Positions 46,101 through 58,544 of a stretch of DNA of 64,000 nucleotides are shown here, piece by piece. Below the pieces are notes generated by a model. That model made no database searches, had not been told where the DNA came from, and saw only the letters and a program-made list of their open reading frames with translations. Each line of letters starts with the position of its first letter. Position 1 is the first letter of the stretch. Source of the DNA: Caprella mutica. Lineage: Eukaryota; Arthropoda; Malacostraca; Amphipoda; Caprellidae. The DNA is taken from positions 62,001-126,000 of the forward strand of contig CANNZV010001040.1 in the NCBI GenBank assembly GCA_947561585.1, read 5' to 3'. A program made the position numbers and the translations under genes.

Positions 46101-49100
46101 TAAATGGAGATACCTGATGATTTAGATGGAGTTACCTGGTGATTTAGATGGAGATACCTGGTGATTTAGATGGAGATACCTGGTGATTTAGATGGAGATA
46201 CCTGGTGATTTAGATGGAGTTACCTGGTGATTTAGATGGAGATACCTGATGATTTAGATGGAGATACCTGATGATTTAGATGGAGTTACCTGGTGATTTA
46301 GATGGAGATACCTGGTGATTTAGATGGGGATACCTGGTGAGTTAGATGGAGATACCTGGTGATTTAGATGGAGTTACCTGGTGATTTAGATGGAGAGACC
46401 TGATTATTTAGATGGAGATACCTGATGATTTAGATAGAGTTACCTGATGATTTAGATGGAGATACCTGATGATTTAGATAGAGACACCTGGTGATTTAGA
46501 TGGAGATACCTGGTGATTTAGATGGAGTTACTTGGTGATTTAGATGGAGATACCTGATGATTTAGATGGAGATACCTGATGATTTAAATGGAGATACCTG
46601 ATGATTTAGATGGAGTTACCTGGTGATTTAGATGGAGATACCTGGTGATTTAGATGGAGATACCTGGTGATTTAGATGGAGATACCTGGTGATTTAGATG
46701 GAGTTACCTGGTGATTTAGATGGAGATACCTGATGATTTAGATGGAGACACCTGGTGATTTAGATGGAGATACCTGGTGATTTAGATAAAGTTACCTGGT
46801 GATTTAGATGGAGATACCTGGTGATTTAGATGGAGATACCTGCTGATTTAGATGGAGTTACCTGGTGATTTAGATGGAGATACCTGGTGATTTAGATGGA
46901 GATACCTGGTGATTTAGATGGAGTTACCTGGTGATTTACATGGAGATATCTGATGATTTAGATGGAGATACCTGGTGATTTAGATGGAGATACCTGGTGA
47001 TTTAGATGGAGTTACCTGGTGATTTAGATGGAGATACCTGGTGATTTAGATGGAGATACCTGGTGATTTAGATGGAGTTACCTGGTGATTTAGATGGAGA
47101 TACCTGATGATTTAGATGGAGATACCTGATGATTTAGATGGAGCCACCTGGTGATTTAGATGGAGATACCTGGTGATTTAGATGGAGTTATCTGGTGATT
47201 TAGATGGAGATACCTGATGATTTAGATGGAGATATCTGATGATTTAGATGGAGAGAACTGATTATTTAGATGGAGACACCTGGTGATTTAGATGGAGATA
47301 CCTGGTGATTTAGATGGAGTTACCTGGTGATTTAGATGGAGATACCTGATGATTTAGATGGAGATACCTGATGATTTAAATGGGGATACCTGATGATTTA
47401 GATGGAGTTACCTGGTGATTTAGATGGAGATACCTGGTGATTTAGATGGAGATACCTGGTGATTTAGATGGAGATACCTGGTGATTTAGATGGAGTTACC
47501 TGGTGATTTAGATGGAGATACCTGATGATTTAGATGGAGACACCTGGTGATTTAGATGGAGATACCTGGTGATTTAGATGGAGTTACCTGGTGATTTAGA
47601 TGGAGATACCTGGTGATTTAGATGGAGATACCTGGTGATTTAGATGGAGTTACCTGGTGATTTAGATGGAGATACCTGATGATTTAGATGGAGATACCTG
47701 ATGATTTAGATGGAGCCACCTGGTGATTTAGATGGAGATACCTGGTGATTTAGATGGAGTTACCTGGTGATTTAGATGGAGATACCTGATGATTTAGATG
47801 GAGATACCTGATGATTTAGATGGAGATACCTGATGATTTAGATGGAGTTACCTGGTGATTTAGATGGAGATACCTGGTGATTTAGATGGAGATACCTGGT
47901 GATTAAGATGGAGTTACCTGGTGATTTAGATGGAGATACCTGATGATTTAGATGGAGACACCTGGTGATTTAGATGGAGTTACCTGGTGATTTAGATGGA
48001 GATACCTGATGATTTAGATGGAGACACCTGATGATTTAGATGGAGATACCTGATGATTTAGATAGAGTTACCTGATGATTTAGATGGAGACACCTGATGA
48101 TTTAGATGGAGTTACCTGGTGATTTAGATGGAGATACCTGATGATTTAGATGGAGACACCTATTGATTTAGATGGAGTTACCTGGTGATTTAGATGGAGA
48201 TACCTGATGATTTAGATGGAGATACCTGATGATTTAGATGGAGATACCTGATGATTTAGATAGAGTTACCTGATGATTTAGATGGAGACACCTGATGATT
48301 TAGATGGAGATACCTGGTGATTTAGATGGAGTTATCTGGTGATTTAGATGGAGTTACCTGGTGATTTAGATGGAGATACCTGATGATTTAGATGGAGACA
48401 CCTGGTGATTTAGATGGAGATACCTGGTGATTTAGATGGAGTTACCTGGTGATTTAGATGGAGATACCTGGTGATTTAGATGGAGATACCTGCTGATTTA
48501 GATGGAGTTACCTGGTGATTTAGATGGAGTTACCTGGTGATTTAGATGGAGATACCTGGTGATTTAGATGGAGATACCTGGTGATTTAGATGGAGTTACC
48601 TGGTGATTTACATGGAGATACCTGGTGATTTAGATGGAGTTACCTGGTGATTTAGATGGAGATACCTGATGATTTAGATGGAGATACCTGATGATTTAGA
48701 TGGAGCCACCTGGTGATTTAGATGGAGATACCTGGTGATTTAGATGGAGTTATCTGGTGATTTAGATGGAGATACCTGATGATTTAGATGGAGATACCTG
48801 ATGATTTAGATGGAGATACCTGATGATTTAGATGGAGTTACCTGGTGATTTAGATGGAGATACCTGGTGATTTAGATGGAGATACCTGGTGATTTAGATG
48901 GAGTTACCTGGTGATTTAGGTGGAGATACCTGATGATTTAGATGGAGACACCTGGTGATTTAGATGGAGTTACCTGGTGATTTAGATGGAGATACCTGAT
49001 GATTTAGATGGAGACACCTGATGATTTAGATGGAGATACCTGATGATTTAGATAGAGTTACCTGATGATTTAGATGGAGACACCTGATGATTTAGATGGA

Positions 49101-52100
49101 GTTACCTGGTGATTTAGATGGAGATACCTGATGATTTAGATGGAGACACCTATTGATTTAGATGGAGTTACCTGGTGATTTAGATGGAGATACCTGATGA
49201 TTTAGATGGAGATACCTGATGATTTAGATGGAGATACCTGATGATTTAGATAGAGTTACCTGATGATTTAGATGGAGACACCTGATGATTTAGATGGAGA
49301 TACCTGGTGATTTAGATGGAGTTATCTGGTGATTTAGATGGAGTTACCTGGTGATTTAGATGGAGATACCTGATGATTTAGATGGAGACACCTGGTGATT
49401 TAGATGGAGATACCTGGTGATTTAGATGGAGTTACCTGGTGATTTAGATGGAGATACCTGGTGATTTAGATGGAGATACCTGCTGATTTAGATGGAGTTA
49501 CCTGGTGATTTAGATGGAGTTACCTGGTGATTTAGATGGAGATACCTGGTGATTTAGATGGAGATACCTGGTGATTTAGATGGAGTTACCTGGTGATTTA
49601 CATGGAGATACCTGGTGATTTAGATGGAGTTACCTGGTGATTTAGATGGAGATACCTGATGATTTAGATGGAGATACTGATGATTTAGATGGAGCCACCT
49701 GGTGATTTAGATGGAGATACCTGGTGATTTAGATGGAGTTATCTGGTGATTTAGATGGAGATACCTGATGATTTAGATGGAGATACCTGATGATTTAGAT
49801 GGAGATACCTGATGATTTAGATGGAGTTACCTGGTGATTTAGATGGAGATACCTGGTGATTTAGATGGAGATACCTGGTGATTTAGATGGAGTTACCTGG
49901 TGATTTAGGTGGAGATACCTGATGATTTAGATGGAGACACCTGGTGATTTAGATGGAGTTACCTGATGATTTAGATGGAGAGACCTGATTATTTAGATGG
50001 AGATACCTGATGATTTAGATAGAGTTACCTGATGATTTAGATGGAGATACCTGATGATTTAGATGGAGACACCTGGTGATTTAGATGGAGATACCTGGTG
50101 ATTTAGATGGAGTTACCTGATGATTTAGATGGAGTTACCTGGTGATTTAGATGGAGATACCTGGTGATTTAGATGGAGATACCTGGTGATTTAGATGGAG
50201 ATACCTGGTGATTTAGATGGAGTTACCTGGTGATTTAGATGGAGATACCTGATGATTTAGATGGAGACACCTGGTGATTTAGATGGAGATACCTGGTGAT
50301 TTAGATGGAGTTACCTGGTGATTTAGATGGAGATACCTGGTGATTTAGATGGAGATACCTGGTGATTTAGATGGAGTTACCTGGTGATTTAGATGGAGTT
50401 ACCTGGTGATTTAGATGGAGATACCTGGTGATTTAGATGGAGATACCTGGTGATTTAGATGGAGTTACCTGGTGATTTACATGGAGATACCTGATGATTT
50501 AGATGGAGATACCTGGTGATTTAGATGGAGATACCTGGTGATTTAGATGGAGTTACCTGGTGATTTAGATGGAGATACCTGGTGATTTAGATGGAGATAC
50601 CTGGTGATTTAGATGGAGTTACCTGGTGAATTAGATGGAGATACCTGATGATTTAGATGGAGATACCTGATGATTTAGATGGAGCCACCTGGTGATTTAG
50701 ATGGAGATACCTGGTGATTTAGATGGAGTTATCTGGTGATTTAGATGGAGATACCTGATGATTTAGATGGAGATACCTGATGATTTAGATGGAGATACCT
50801 GATGATTTAGATGGAGTTATCTGTTGATTTAGATGGAGATACCTGGTGATTTAGATGGAGATACCTGGTGATTTAGATGGAGTTACCTGGTGATTTAGAT
50901 GGAGATACCTGATGATTTAGATGGAGACACCTGGTGATTTAGATGGAGTTACCTGATGATTTAGATGGAGATACCTGATGATTTAGATGGAGACACCTGG
51001 TGATTTAGATGGAGTTACCTGGTGATTTAGATGGAGATACCTGATGATTTAGATGGAGACACCTGATGATTTAGATGGAGATACCTGATGATTTAGATAG
51101 AGTTACCTGATGATTTAGATGGAGACACCTGATGATTTTAGATGGAGTTACCTGGTGATTTAGATGGAGATACCTGATGATTTAGATGGAGACACCTATT
51201 GATTTAGATGGAGTTACCTGGTGATTTAGATGGAGATACCTGATGATTTAGATGGAGATACCTGATGATTTAGATGGAGATACCCTGATGATTTAGATAG
51301 AGTTACCTGATGATTTTGATGGAGACACCTGATGATTTAGATGGAGACACCTGGTGATTTAGATGGAGTTACCTGATGATTTAGATGGAGATACCTGATG
51401 ATTTAGATTGAGACACCTGGTGATTTAGATGGAATTACCTGGTGATTTAGATGGAGATACCTGATGATTTAGATGGAGACACCTGATGATTTAGATGGAG
51501 ATACCTGATGATTTAGATAGAGTTACCTGATGATTTAGATGGAGACACCTGATGATTTAGATGGAGTTACCTGGTGATTTAGATGGAGATACCTGATGAT
51601 TTAGATGGAGACACCTATTGATTTAGATGGAGTTACCTGGTGATTTAGATGGAGATACCTGATGATTTAGATGGAGATACCTGATGATTTAGATGGAGAT
51701 ACCTGATGATTTAGATAGAGTTACCTGATGATTTAGATGGAGACACCTGGTGATTTAGATGGAGTTACCTGATGATTTAGATGGAGATACCTGATGATTT
51801 AGATTGAGACACCTGGTGATTTAGATGGAATTACCTGGTGATTTAGATGGAGATACCTGATGATTTAGATGGAGACACCTGATGATTTAGATGGAGATAC
51901 CTGATGATTTAGATAGAGTTACCTGATGATTCAGATGGAGACACCTGATGATTTAGATGGAGTTACCTGGTGATTTAGATGGAGATACCTGATGATTTAG
52001 ATGGAGACACCTATTGATCTAGATTGAGTTACCTGGTGATTTAGATGGAGATACCTGATGATTTAGATGGAGATACCTGATGATTTAGATGGAGATACCT

Positions 52101-52158
52101 GATGATTTAGATAGAGTTACCTGATGATTTAGATGGAGACACCTGATGATTTAGATGG
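43101..52158. repeat. 22-bp satellite, about 410 units
   Basis: Unit gatttagatggagatacctg followed by at or gt, with sub-types gagttacc, gagacacc, gagccacc and atagagttacc. The rare cacctattga unit occurs at 44086, 48157, 49147, 51193, 51612 and 52008. The 48157-49147 spacing is 990 bp (45 units) and the neighbouring order of sub-types is the same, so a block of about 1 kb was duplicated. Blocks of about 396-419 bp repeat at 51.2-52.1 kb. A few single-base indels break the register (near 45870, 49677, 51138, 51285). No long open frames; the unit brings stops in all frames. Confidence 0.95.
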
Positions 52159-52188
52159 TTAGGTTGGCCCTAGCCTTATTAGCCTTAT

Positions 52189-52260
52189 AGCCATATTTCT
52201 TAAGAGGCTAAGCCGTAACCATATTTCTTAAGAGGCTAAGCCGTAACCATATTTATAAAG
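52189..52260. repeat. 28-bp short tandem repeat, about 2.5 units
   Basis: Unit ccatatttcttaagaggcta followed by agccgtaa, directly after the 22-bp satellite. Confidence 0.8.
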
Positions 52261-52954
52261 AGTCTATAAGTTCTCTAATTGACAGGTCCATCTCAATCTA
52301 AAAAGTTTTAGTTATTTAGAGCCTCTCTTCACAGATTTGATTATTACCTTTAGCAGTCACATCAATGAACTTTTCTTTGACTCTGATGAGCTCTCCTTAA
52401 AATGATATACAGGTGAAACGTAGACCTCCAAAGACGGTCAACTAAATCAGCCTCAATTAGTTTTACATGGTGATTGACATGTTTTCTCTTTGCAGCTAAT
52501 ATATTCATTGGTGCAAATAGAATTATAGTAACTTTCTTCATACATATGGAAGATGTTTATTGATATATATTAATATTTTACACAGTTTCTTTAGTATACA
52601 TTATATACTTTGATTTACAATACCTACCATGTGAGAATGTTAAAGTGGGCCATAGAAGATAAAGTGGTTTCCCCTGATAATCTTCTTTGGCCCACCATAA
52701 CTTTCTTGCTATCAAAAGCAGTACTCAATCTACCCAAAGAACTTCAGCAAATTCCTCAACCTTTAACTTGCCCCTATTAACATTTTGATGAGTTTTTCAG
52801 GAGTTCTTCAGAGAATACAGAGTTTGTATTGGAGACTTTTTGAGCAACATTTAAAAGGTGGGAGTTATTAACCTTTGGCTTGGCAAGAACTAAGAAGAAA
52901 TGGTGAATATGTTGAAAAATACGTCCATGCGTGTTCTTCATTTGTTGTAAGGAT
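52261..52954. other. Non-coding with a small hairpin
   Basis: A dyad at 52644-52696 (agtgggccatagaagat / atcttctttggcccacc, 15 of 17 paired) was seen. A related word (ggggccaaagaagat) occurs at about 63297-63311, so it may belong to a dispersed element. No gene. Confidence 0.5.
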
Positions 52955-53170
52955 TACAATATTTCAGGATAAGAATATATAAGGATAAGGATTAGGATAT
53001 ATTATGATTAGGCTATATAAGGGTAAGGATAAGGATATATAAGAATAAAGATAAGGATATATAAGGATATGGATATATAAAGATTTGTTTAAATATGGGT
53101 AAGAATGAGGATACATAAGGATATACATAGATATATAAGGATTAGAATATATAAGGATAAAGCTATATAA
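52955..53170. repeat. Degenerate aaggatatat short-period repeat
   Basis: Purine/AT-rich repeats of aaggatatat and aaggataagg words at about 10-14-bp period. The minus-strand 84-codon Tyr/Ser/Pro-rich frame over it is a repeat artefact. Confidence 0.75.
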
Positions 53171-53177
53171 GGACGTG

Positions 53178-53395
53178 AGTGGACAAACTGCCATACGGAC
53201 AAAATGGCTAACGGACAAAATGCCTAACGGACAAAATGCCTAAAGGACAAAATGCGTAACGGTCAAAATACCTAATGAACAAAATGCCTAACTGACAAAA
53301 TTCCTAACGGACAAAATGCCTAACTCACAAACTGCCTAAACATAATGCCTAACGGACACAAGAGGCCTAATGAACGGAACAAACTGAACAAAACG
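53178..53395. repeat. Word-iterated array, cggacaaaatgcctaa
   Basis: About 12 imperfect copies of a 16-bp word (cggacaaaatgcctaa) starting with gtgagtggacaaactgcc. The right side ends in looser gaacaaaacgaaacc. It abuts the left arm of the inverted pair at 53398. The word style matches the arms at 18.6 and 6.1 kb. Confidence 0.8.
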
Positions 53396-53397
53396 AA

Positions 53398-53971
53398 ACC
53401 TAACCCTTGAAAGACCAGAAAAAAGAAATAGCATTGAAAACCGAAAATGGGATGGTTGAAAGCTCCTTTAAATTTTCTAATTTAAGACCAAATATTGAAC
53501 GGATGAGTTCCAAATATTCCAATAGTATTCAATTCTCTACACTGATTGCATAAATTCACACTATGATTGCTATTAATGCTCCCTTGACAGTCGTTGCAGT
53601 GCATCTTATATTTACTGCCAACTTGAAAGGGCAAAAGTAACATATCCGGTTTTACTTTTATGTTCTGCTGAATAACACCAACGGGACGAAATTGATCTCA
53701 GAATGGGTGAGCTGTCATTAGCGATTCCAGGACAATAACCCTGGACCCCCACCGGGGTTTTTTTGCTTGGGGGTTCTTGACCGAGGGATTTATTGTACGG
53801 GGGGTTTTTTGCACGGGGGGTTATTGTCCTGTCACCGTCATTAGCTTATATTCTTGAAAGTGATTTTGCAACATTGACGCAAAGCGTGACGCAACATCTC
53901 TTTTATTCCACCCGGGCTTCAAAGACCGCCTGGTAACTAATGATATAAAACGAAATAGACCAAAACAAGTT
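53398..53971 (+). repeat. Left arm (L) of a diverged inverted pair
   Basis: Read forward, L matches the reverse complement of 56663-57580 in the same order: gaaagaccagaaaaaa; ttgaaa..tcctttaaat; attcattctctaca-like; one copy of the 30-bp unit tattgca..attcacactatga (53544-53579); tgtcatta; gtgattttgcaac..gcaaagcgtgacgcaacatc; and ggtaactaatgatataaaac. About 135 bp after the 30-bp unit has no counterpart, and a small MITE is inserted at 53723. Confidence 0.75.
53723..53836. mobile_element. 114-bp MITE with perfect 9-bp target duplication
   Basis: Inner terminal repeats aggacaataaccc (left) and gggttattgtcct (right) enclose a G/C-run-rich core (ccccaccgggg, ggggggttttttgc). The outermost right end inverted is GGTGACAGGACAATAACC. 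The direct repeat gtcattagc flanks it exactly (53714-53722 and 53837-53845). The other arm of the pair carries the uninterrupted site (gtcattaac, near 56786-56794, minus strand). A 9-bp duplication is typical of Mutator-like elements. Confidence 0.8.
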
Positions 53972-56030
53972 GCATTATCTTTATTGATATTTTACGATGT
54001 ATAAACAGGTCATAGACAATTAAAGTCACGAAGTTTCAGTAATTCAAGCTGATTAGTTTCTTAAGTATTCATCTTTATTCCCTCCAAAACGGACTTTTTG
54101 ACCCGTTGATCGTTTAAAGATTAAAATGGATAGTGAACTTATTTCCAGAATGGTAGTAGTGGACAATTATTTCTAATTTTTAATAAGTGAGACCAAGTGG
54201 GAACAAAGAGCTTTGTCTAAGTAAGAGTTTATATAGGATAAGTTTGTATGCATTTAGTCAGTAGGCATTCTGTCCTAGTACCATTTAAGGATAAGGATAT
54301 TTATTGATGAAAAGTAAAATACAGTAACTTCAAGACCTTACATAATATCAATTAAATAATTAGGGAATTTTCGGGGAATTCTAATATATTAGCAATATTC
54401 AGATACGAGACATTATTTAAAGAAACATTTCTTCTGCATTAAAAATTGTCCCAATTTATTCATATACTTTATAATATGATAATGAACAGCTAACTAAAAC
54501 TCATCAAATGTATATCGGTTATACAAAATTCAAATTAGCAGATTGAATCCCAATCACTATAAATTGATTCAAAGTAGTTCAGATAATTAGAATCAAGTAT
54601 TCGAATTGTGACGGACACAATCTGCTCTCCAATCAAATAAGGCAATGAAATATGGATCACCGATTTAGGTTCTGTGAGACAGAAATGAGAATTTATTGCC
54701 CTGATAAATTAGGCCACTTGAAATAAAGTTCAAAGAAAGCCCTGCAATTCGGACGACAATTTGAATCCATCCATTTAGGGCTGTAAATTTGAATACCTTA
54801 ATAGTGTAGGAAGGTGTGGAACAGGTAGAAAATTATTCTACATCTGAAAAATACTGTGAAAGTTTTACATCTTTCAAATAGTCAAGAGATACATGAGACG
54901 TTTATTATTTAATTCGATTTAAAATAAAATTAAAAGGCAGTTTCTATCCCATTGCCCGAAAGTTGGCAGCACTGAATGTAATTTCTATCTGATGAAATAC
55001 GAATAAACATTAAATTATTTCTGTTAGAAAGAATTAAAGTTAAGTATATAGAAGAATCTTACACATGTACCTTATATAAAACACTTTATCTTGGATAAAA
55101 ATCTAAGCAGGCCTAGCTTCCTCTAACCTTCAGTCTGTTTAAAAAAAATAAAAGTAACTGCTAGCATAATGTTTAATATATTCTTAAAAATACACAAGGT
55201 TAGCCTGTAACAATATTACAATATCTAGTTTGAATAACAATATCTCTCGTCACAATGGATATTAGAGCAACTTAGGGCTCGCCATTACCAACCCTATTAA
55301 CTTTGCCTCCAGAGGTTTATCCTCTAAATGCTTATGGCAACGCTTAACCTTGGCCTTTACTTGCAGAAAACCTGGTCCGGATAGTCTCGAGTAATTGGAA
55401 CCTTAAGATGCTTGTAGTCATATGGTGGAAAATATGCTGGAAAATATAAAAGGAGATTGTCCGCAATGGAGCATAGCTGCGGTATATTGAAATAATAATA
55501 TTGCCGCACAGTATGTTCATAAAATTGAGTATAAATATACGAGGTTTTAATACTATGAAAGATGCAATTTTGACCCCAATCGACATAGAGAACATATCTG
55601 AATTTACGATATTATTATTGCCATTAATTATATAATTTAAAATAGATTTCTGAGAAATTTTTTGAATATTATTTATATTTTAAAATAAAATTAGTTTTAA
55701 TCTTTAGGGCTCATTTTTTAAGTGCAGATAACATTTAATTTCTTCAATTTATAGTCAGTTTATAACCTCCATGCTATCATTGTTCAATTAATAACTTTAT
55801 CTAAATTCATGAGCGCGGACCAGAAGTGTGGATAGTTAAATATACTGATAAAAGTTTTAATTGTCTATTACATATTGCTCAATTTTATACCTGGAACACA
55901 CTGCAGCTTTCCATTCCCATTCCAATTATCTTGTCCGTTCTTTGTTATTGTTTCTTTACTGATATCTTTCAATGGGAAATTCATTGATCGACTCTATCTA
56001 TGAACAAATATAGAGTGAAAAAAAGAGTGT
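53972..56030. other. Non-coding; one dispersed-repeat fragment
   Basis: The segment 54546-54653 is the inverted relative of 42551-42659. A GC-richer patch at 55240-55500 and an 83-codon minus-strand frame (55344-55595) show no recognisable features. No gene called. Confidence 0.5.
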
Positions 56031-56267
56031 CCAATGTACGGAAATATATCTTAATCATGATCAAATTATTCAAATAAAATATAAGCAACACTAGTATTTT
56101 ATCTGAATTATTTCGTACAAGGTAATTTTTTTTAAATATTTGATTTATTTTTTTTTTGATCTACTTTGATCCAATGTACAGATAAAATAGTTTTAATGAA
56201 TTACAAATTATACAAAATAAAATGCTAGCAACATTAGTGTTTTCCTGAATTATTTTGTACAGCATAA
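56031..56267. repeat. Two-copy direct repeat of about 95 bp
   Basis: Copy 1 at about 56031-56125 and copy 2 at about 56172-56267 share ccaatgtac, aataaaat, agcaaca(c/t)tagt and ctgaattatttcgtaca / attttgtaca, about 141 bp apart. Confidence 0.65.
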
Positions 56268-56662
56268 ATAAATAGTGACGACGACAAACAATTCTGTCTC
56301 TGTTTACATACCCTTAACTATTATATAATTGTCATAATAATTGTCTATTCTTGCTCTTGCCATTTTTATACACTGATTTTTATTAAATAATTGCCTTAGG
56401 TGGTGACATATATACTGCACTGATATAATATAATATGTATATTGTATAAATTAATTTAATTAACTTCTAACTGTAAACGTTCAGGACTAAAGCAAAACAT
56501 TACTAACCCTGAAAAAACCAGCAGGACTGAGAGGCCCATTCTGGTGGAAATATATATTCATACTTTAAAAACAAATCGCCTTTGGTTGCTGAAACTCCGT
56601 GACTTTGATTTTCTATGATCTGTTTATATATCGTATAGATATAATTGAAAATAATTCAGTAC

Positions 56663-57580
56663 GTTTTGTTTTATTTCGTTTTATATCATTAGTTACCTGG
56701 CGAGCCTCTGAAGACTGGGTGAAATAAAAAAGATGTTGTGTCACGTTTTGCGACAAACTAGAAAAAATCACTTGCAGGAAAATTAGTTAATGACATCATA
56801 GTGTGAATCAATTCAATAGTAGCGATGATAGTGTAAATACATGCAATAGTAGCGATCATAGTGTGAATCTATGCAATAGTAGCGATCATAGTGTGAATCT
56901 ATGCATTAGTAGCGATCATAGTGTGAATCTATGCAATAGTAGCAATCATAGTGTGAATCTATGCAATAGTAGCGATCATAGTGTGAATCTATGCAATAGT
57001 AGCGATCATAGTGTGAATCTATGCAATAGTAGCAATCATAGTGTGAATCTATGCAATAGTAGCGATCATAGTGTGAATCTATGCAATAGTAGCGATCATA
57101 GTGTGAATCTATGCAATAGTAGTGATCATAGTGTGAATCTATGCAATAGTAGCAATCATAGTGTGAATCTATGCAATAGTAGCAATCATAGTGTGAATCT
57201 ATGCAATAGTAGTGATCATAGTGTGAATCTATGCAATAGTAGCAATCATAGTGTGAATCTATGCAATAGTAGTGATCATAGTGTGAATCTATGCAATAGT
57301 AGCAATCATAGTGTGAATCTATGCAATAGTAGCAATCATAGTGTGAATCTATGCAGTACAATCAATCATAGTGTGAATCTATTCAATAATAGCTATCATA
57401 TTATGAATCTATTTATTAATAGTAATTGTAGTATGAATATATGTAATCACTAATCGTTGTAGAGAATGAAATCTGGCTTTAAAATGGATATTTAAAGGAA
57501 ATTTCAACTACCTATAAAATTATGAGCGGGCCTATGAGGCCAATCCTATATATTTTTTTCTGGTCTTTCTAGGGATAAAA
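56663..57580 (-). repeat. Right arm (R) of the diverged inverted pair, containing an expanded array
   Basis: The reverse complement follows the order of L (53398-53971). Its outer end is gaaagaccagaaaaaaata and its inner end ggtaactaatgatataaaac. Where L has one 30-bp unit, R has about 21. Where L has the 114-bp MITE, R has an empty site. The two arms may be termini of one 4.2-kb element or two opposite copies of a dispersed repeat. Confidence 0.72.
56806..57445. repeat. 30-bp minisatellite, about 21 units
   Basis: Unit agtgtgaatctatgcaatag followed by tagcgatcat. The units are almost identical in the middle and diverge at both edges (56806-56870, 57355-57445), the usual pattern of unequal exchange. 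Open frames on both strands (216 and 151 codons, 10-residue period such as CNSSDHSVNL) are period artefacts. Confidence 0.95.
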
Positions 57581-58544
57581 ACAATTTCCAAATAATTCAC
57601 CCAATTGAACTCTATTTACTTTGATGCCAAAGTCGTATTTAGATTGAATGAGTTATGGTTATGATGTACAAATACTTACTAGTCATGACTGGCTTGTTAA
57701 ATATAATTAAAAGAAATGATTTTAACGTTTTCTCGATGTCATAGTCCAATTTAATTACGATGGTTATTGGTTTCAGTATCAAAGAGGTAAAATAACCAAC
57801 TATCATTTTGAATCTATTCAGTAGGCATCTCTTCAACCTCATTTTGACGTCAGAGTCATAGGTTCATCATCACATAAGAACTATACTAATTTGTTATCAT
57901 GTATCCTTAAATAGATAGTATAGTGAGTATATTTGCCTTTCATATCCTTTAGGCTTTCATGGTAGACTCAATGAGCCAAAAAAAATCTTTCACGGAGACT
58001 CATTTTTGGATGAAACCAAAGATTTGAATTTCAGTTTGGCGGGATCAAAGACCTCTTCACTGTGGATCAAAGGGAGAGTGCCGGCTTGATATCATAACAC
58101 TTTGACAAGAGGCTTTAGATTGGGTAAGAGTGTCATGTCGTCTTCAAGTGAATGTTAATGAAGATGAGATAGAGGTAGTGTGTAATATGCATATTTAGTT
58201 GCGTTTTAATCATAAGTCAGTTTTCGTTGTGATGTTCGTAAATAGTTGAAATGTTAATCAAAGGTTTATATAGATATTTAGAAGCAAGGAGAATTAAATT
58301 TATCAGACCAAAATTATTTTTATAACTGTTGGAAATAAATCTATGCAATTATTCAATATTATATACATATATTATAATGTTATAGTTTCATCTCGAATGT
58401 AAATTTCTATATAATCAAACCAATTATATTAATGCAATAATTATTATATTATTATTAGGATAGTTATTTGCTGCTGCAAATTGGTTTCAAATTATTTTAA
58501 CAAGTCATGAATACAAAAAAGAATTCATCTATACAACAAGATAC
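57581..58544. other. Non-coding, nothing recognised
   Basis: AT-rich. A moderately GC-richer patch at 57955-58170 carries no frame or motif that could be identified. Confidence 0.5.

Noticed and set aside
56803..57453. CNSSDHSVNL-repeat protein
   Set aside because: The 30-bp period explains the frame. Flanking units decay without codon-preserving bias, and the array sits inside a repeat arm.
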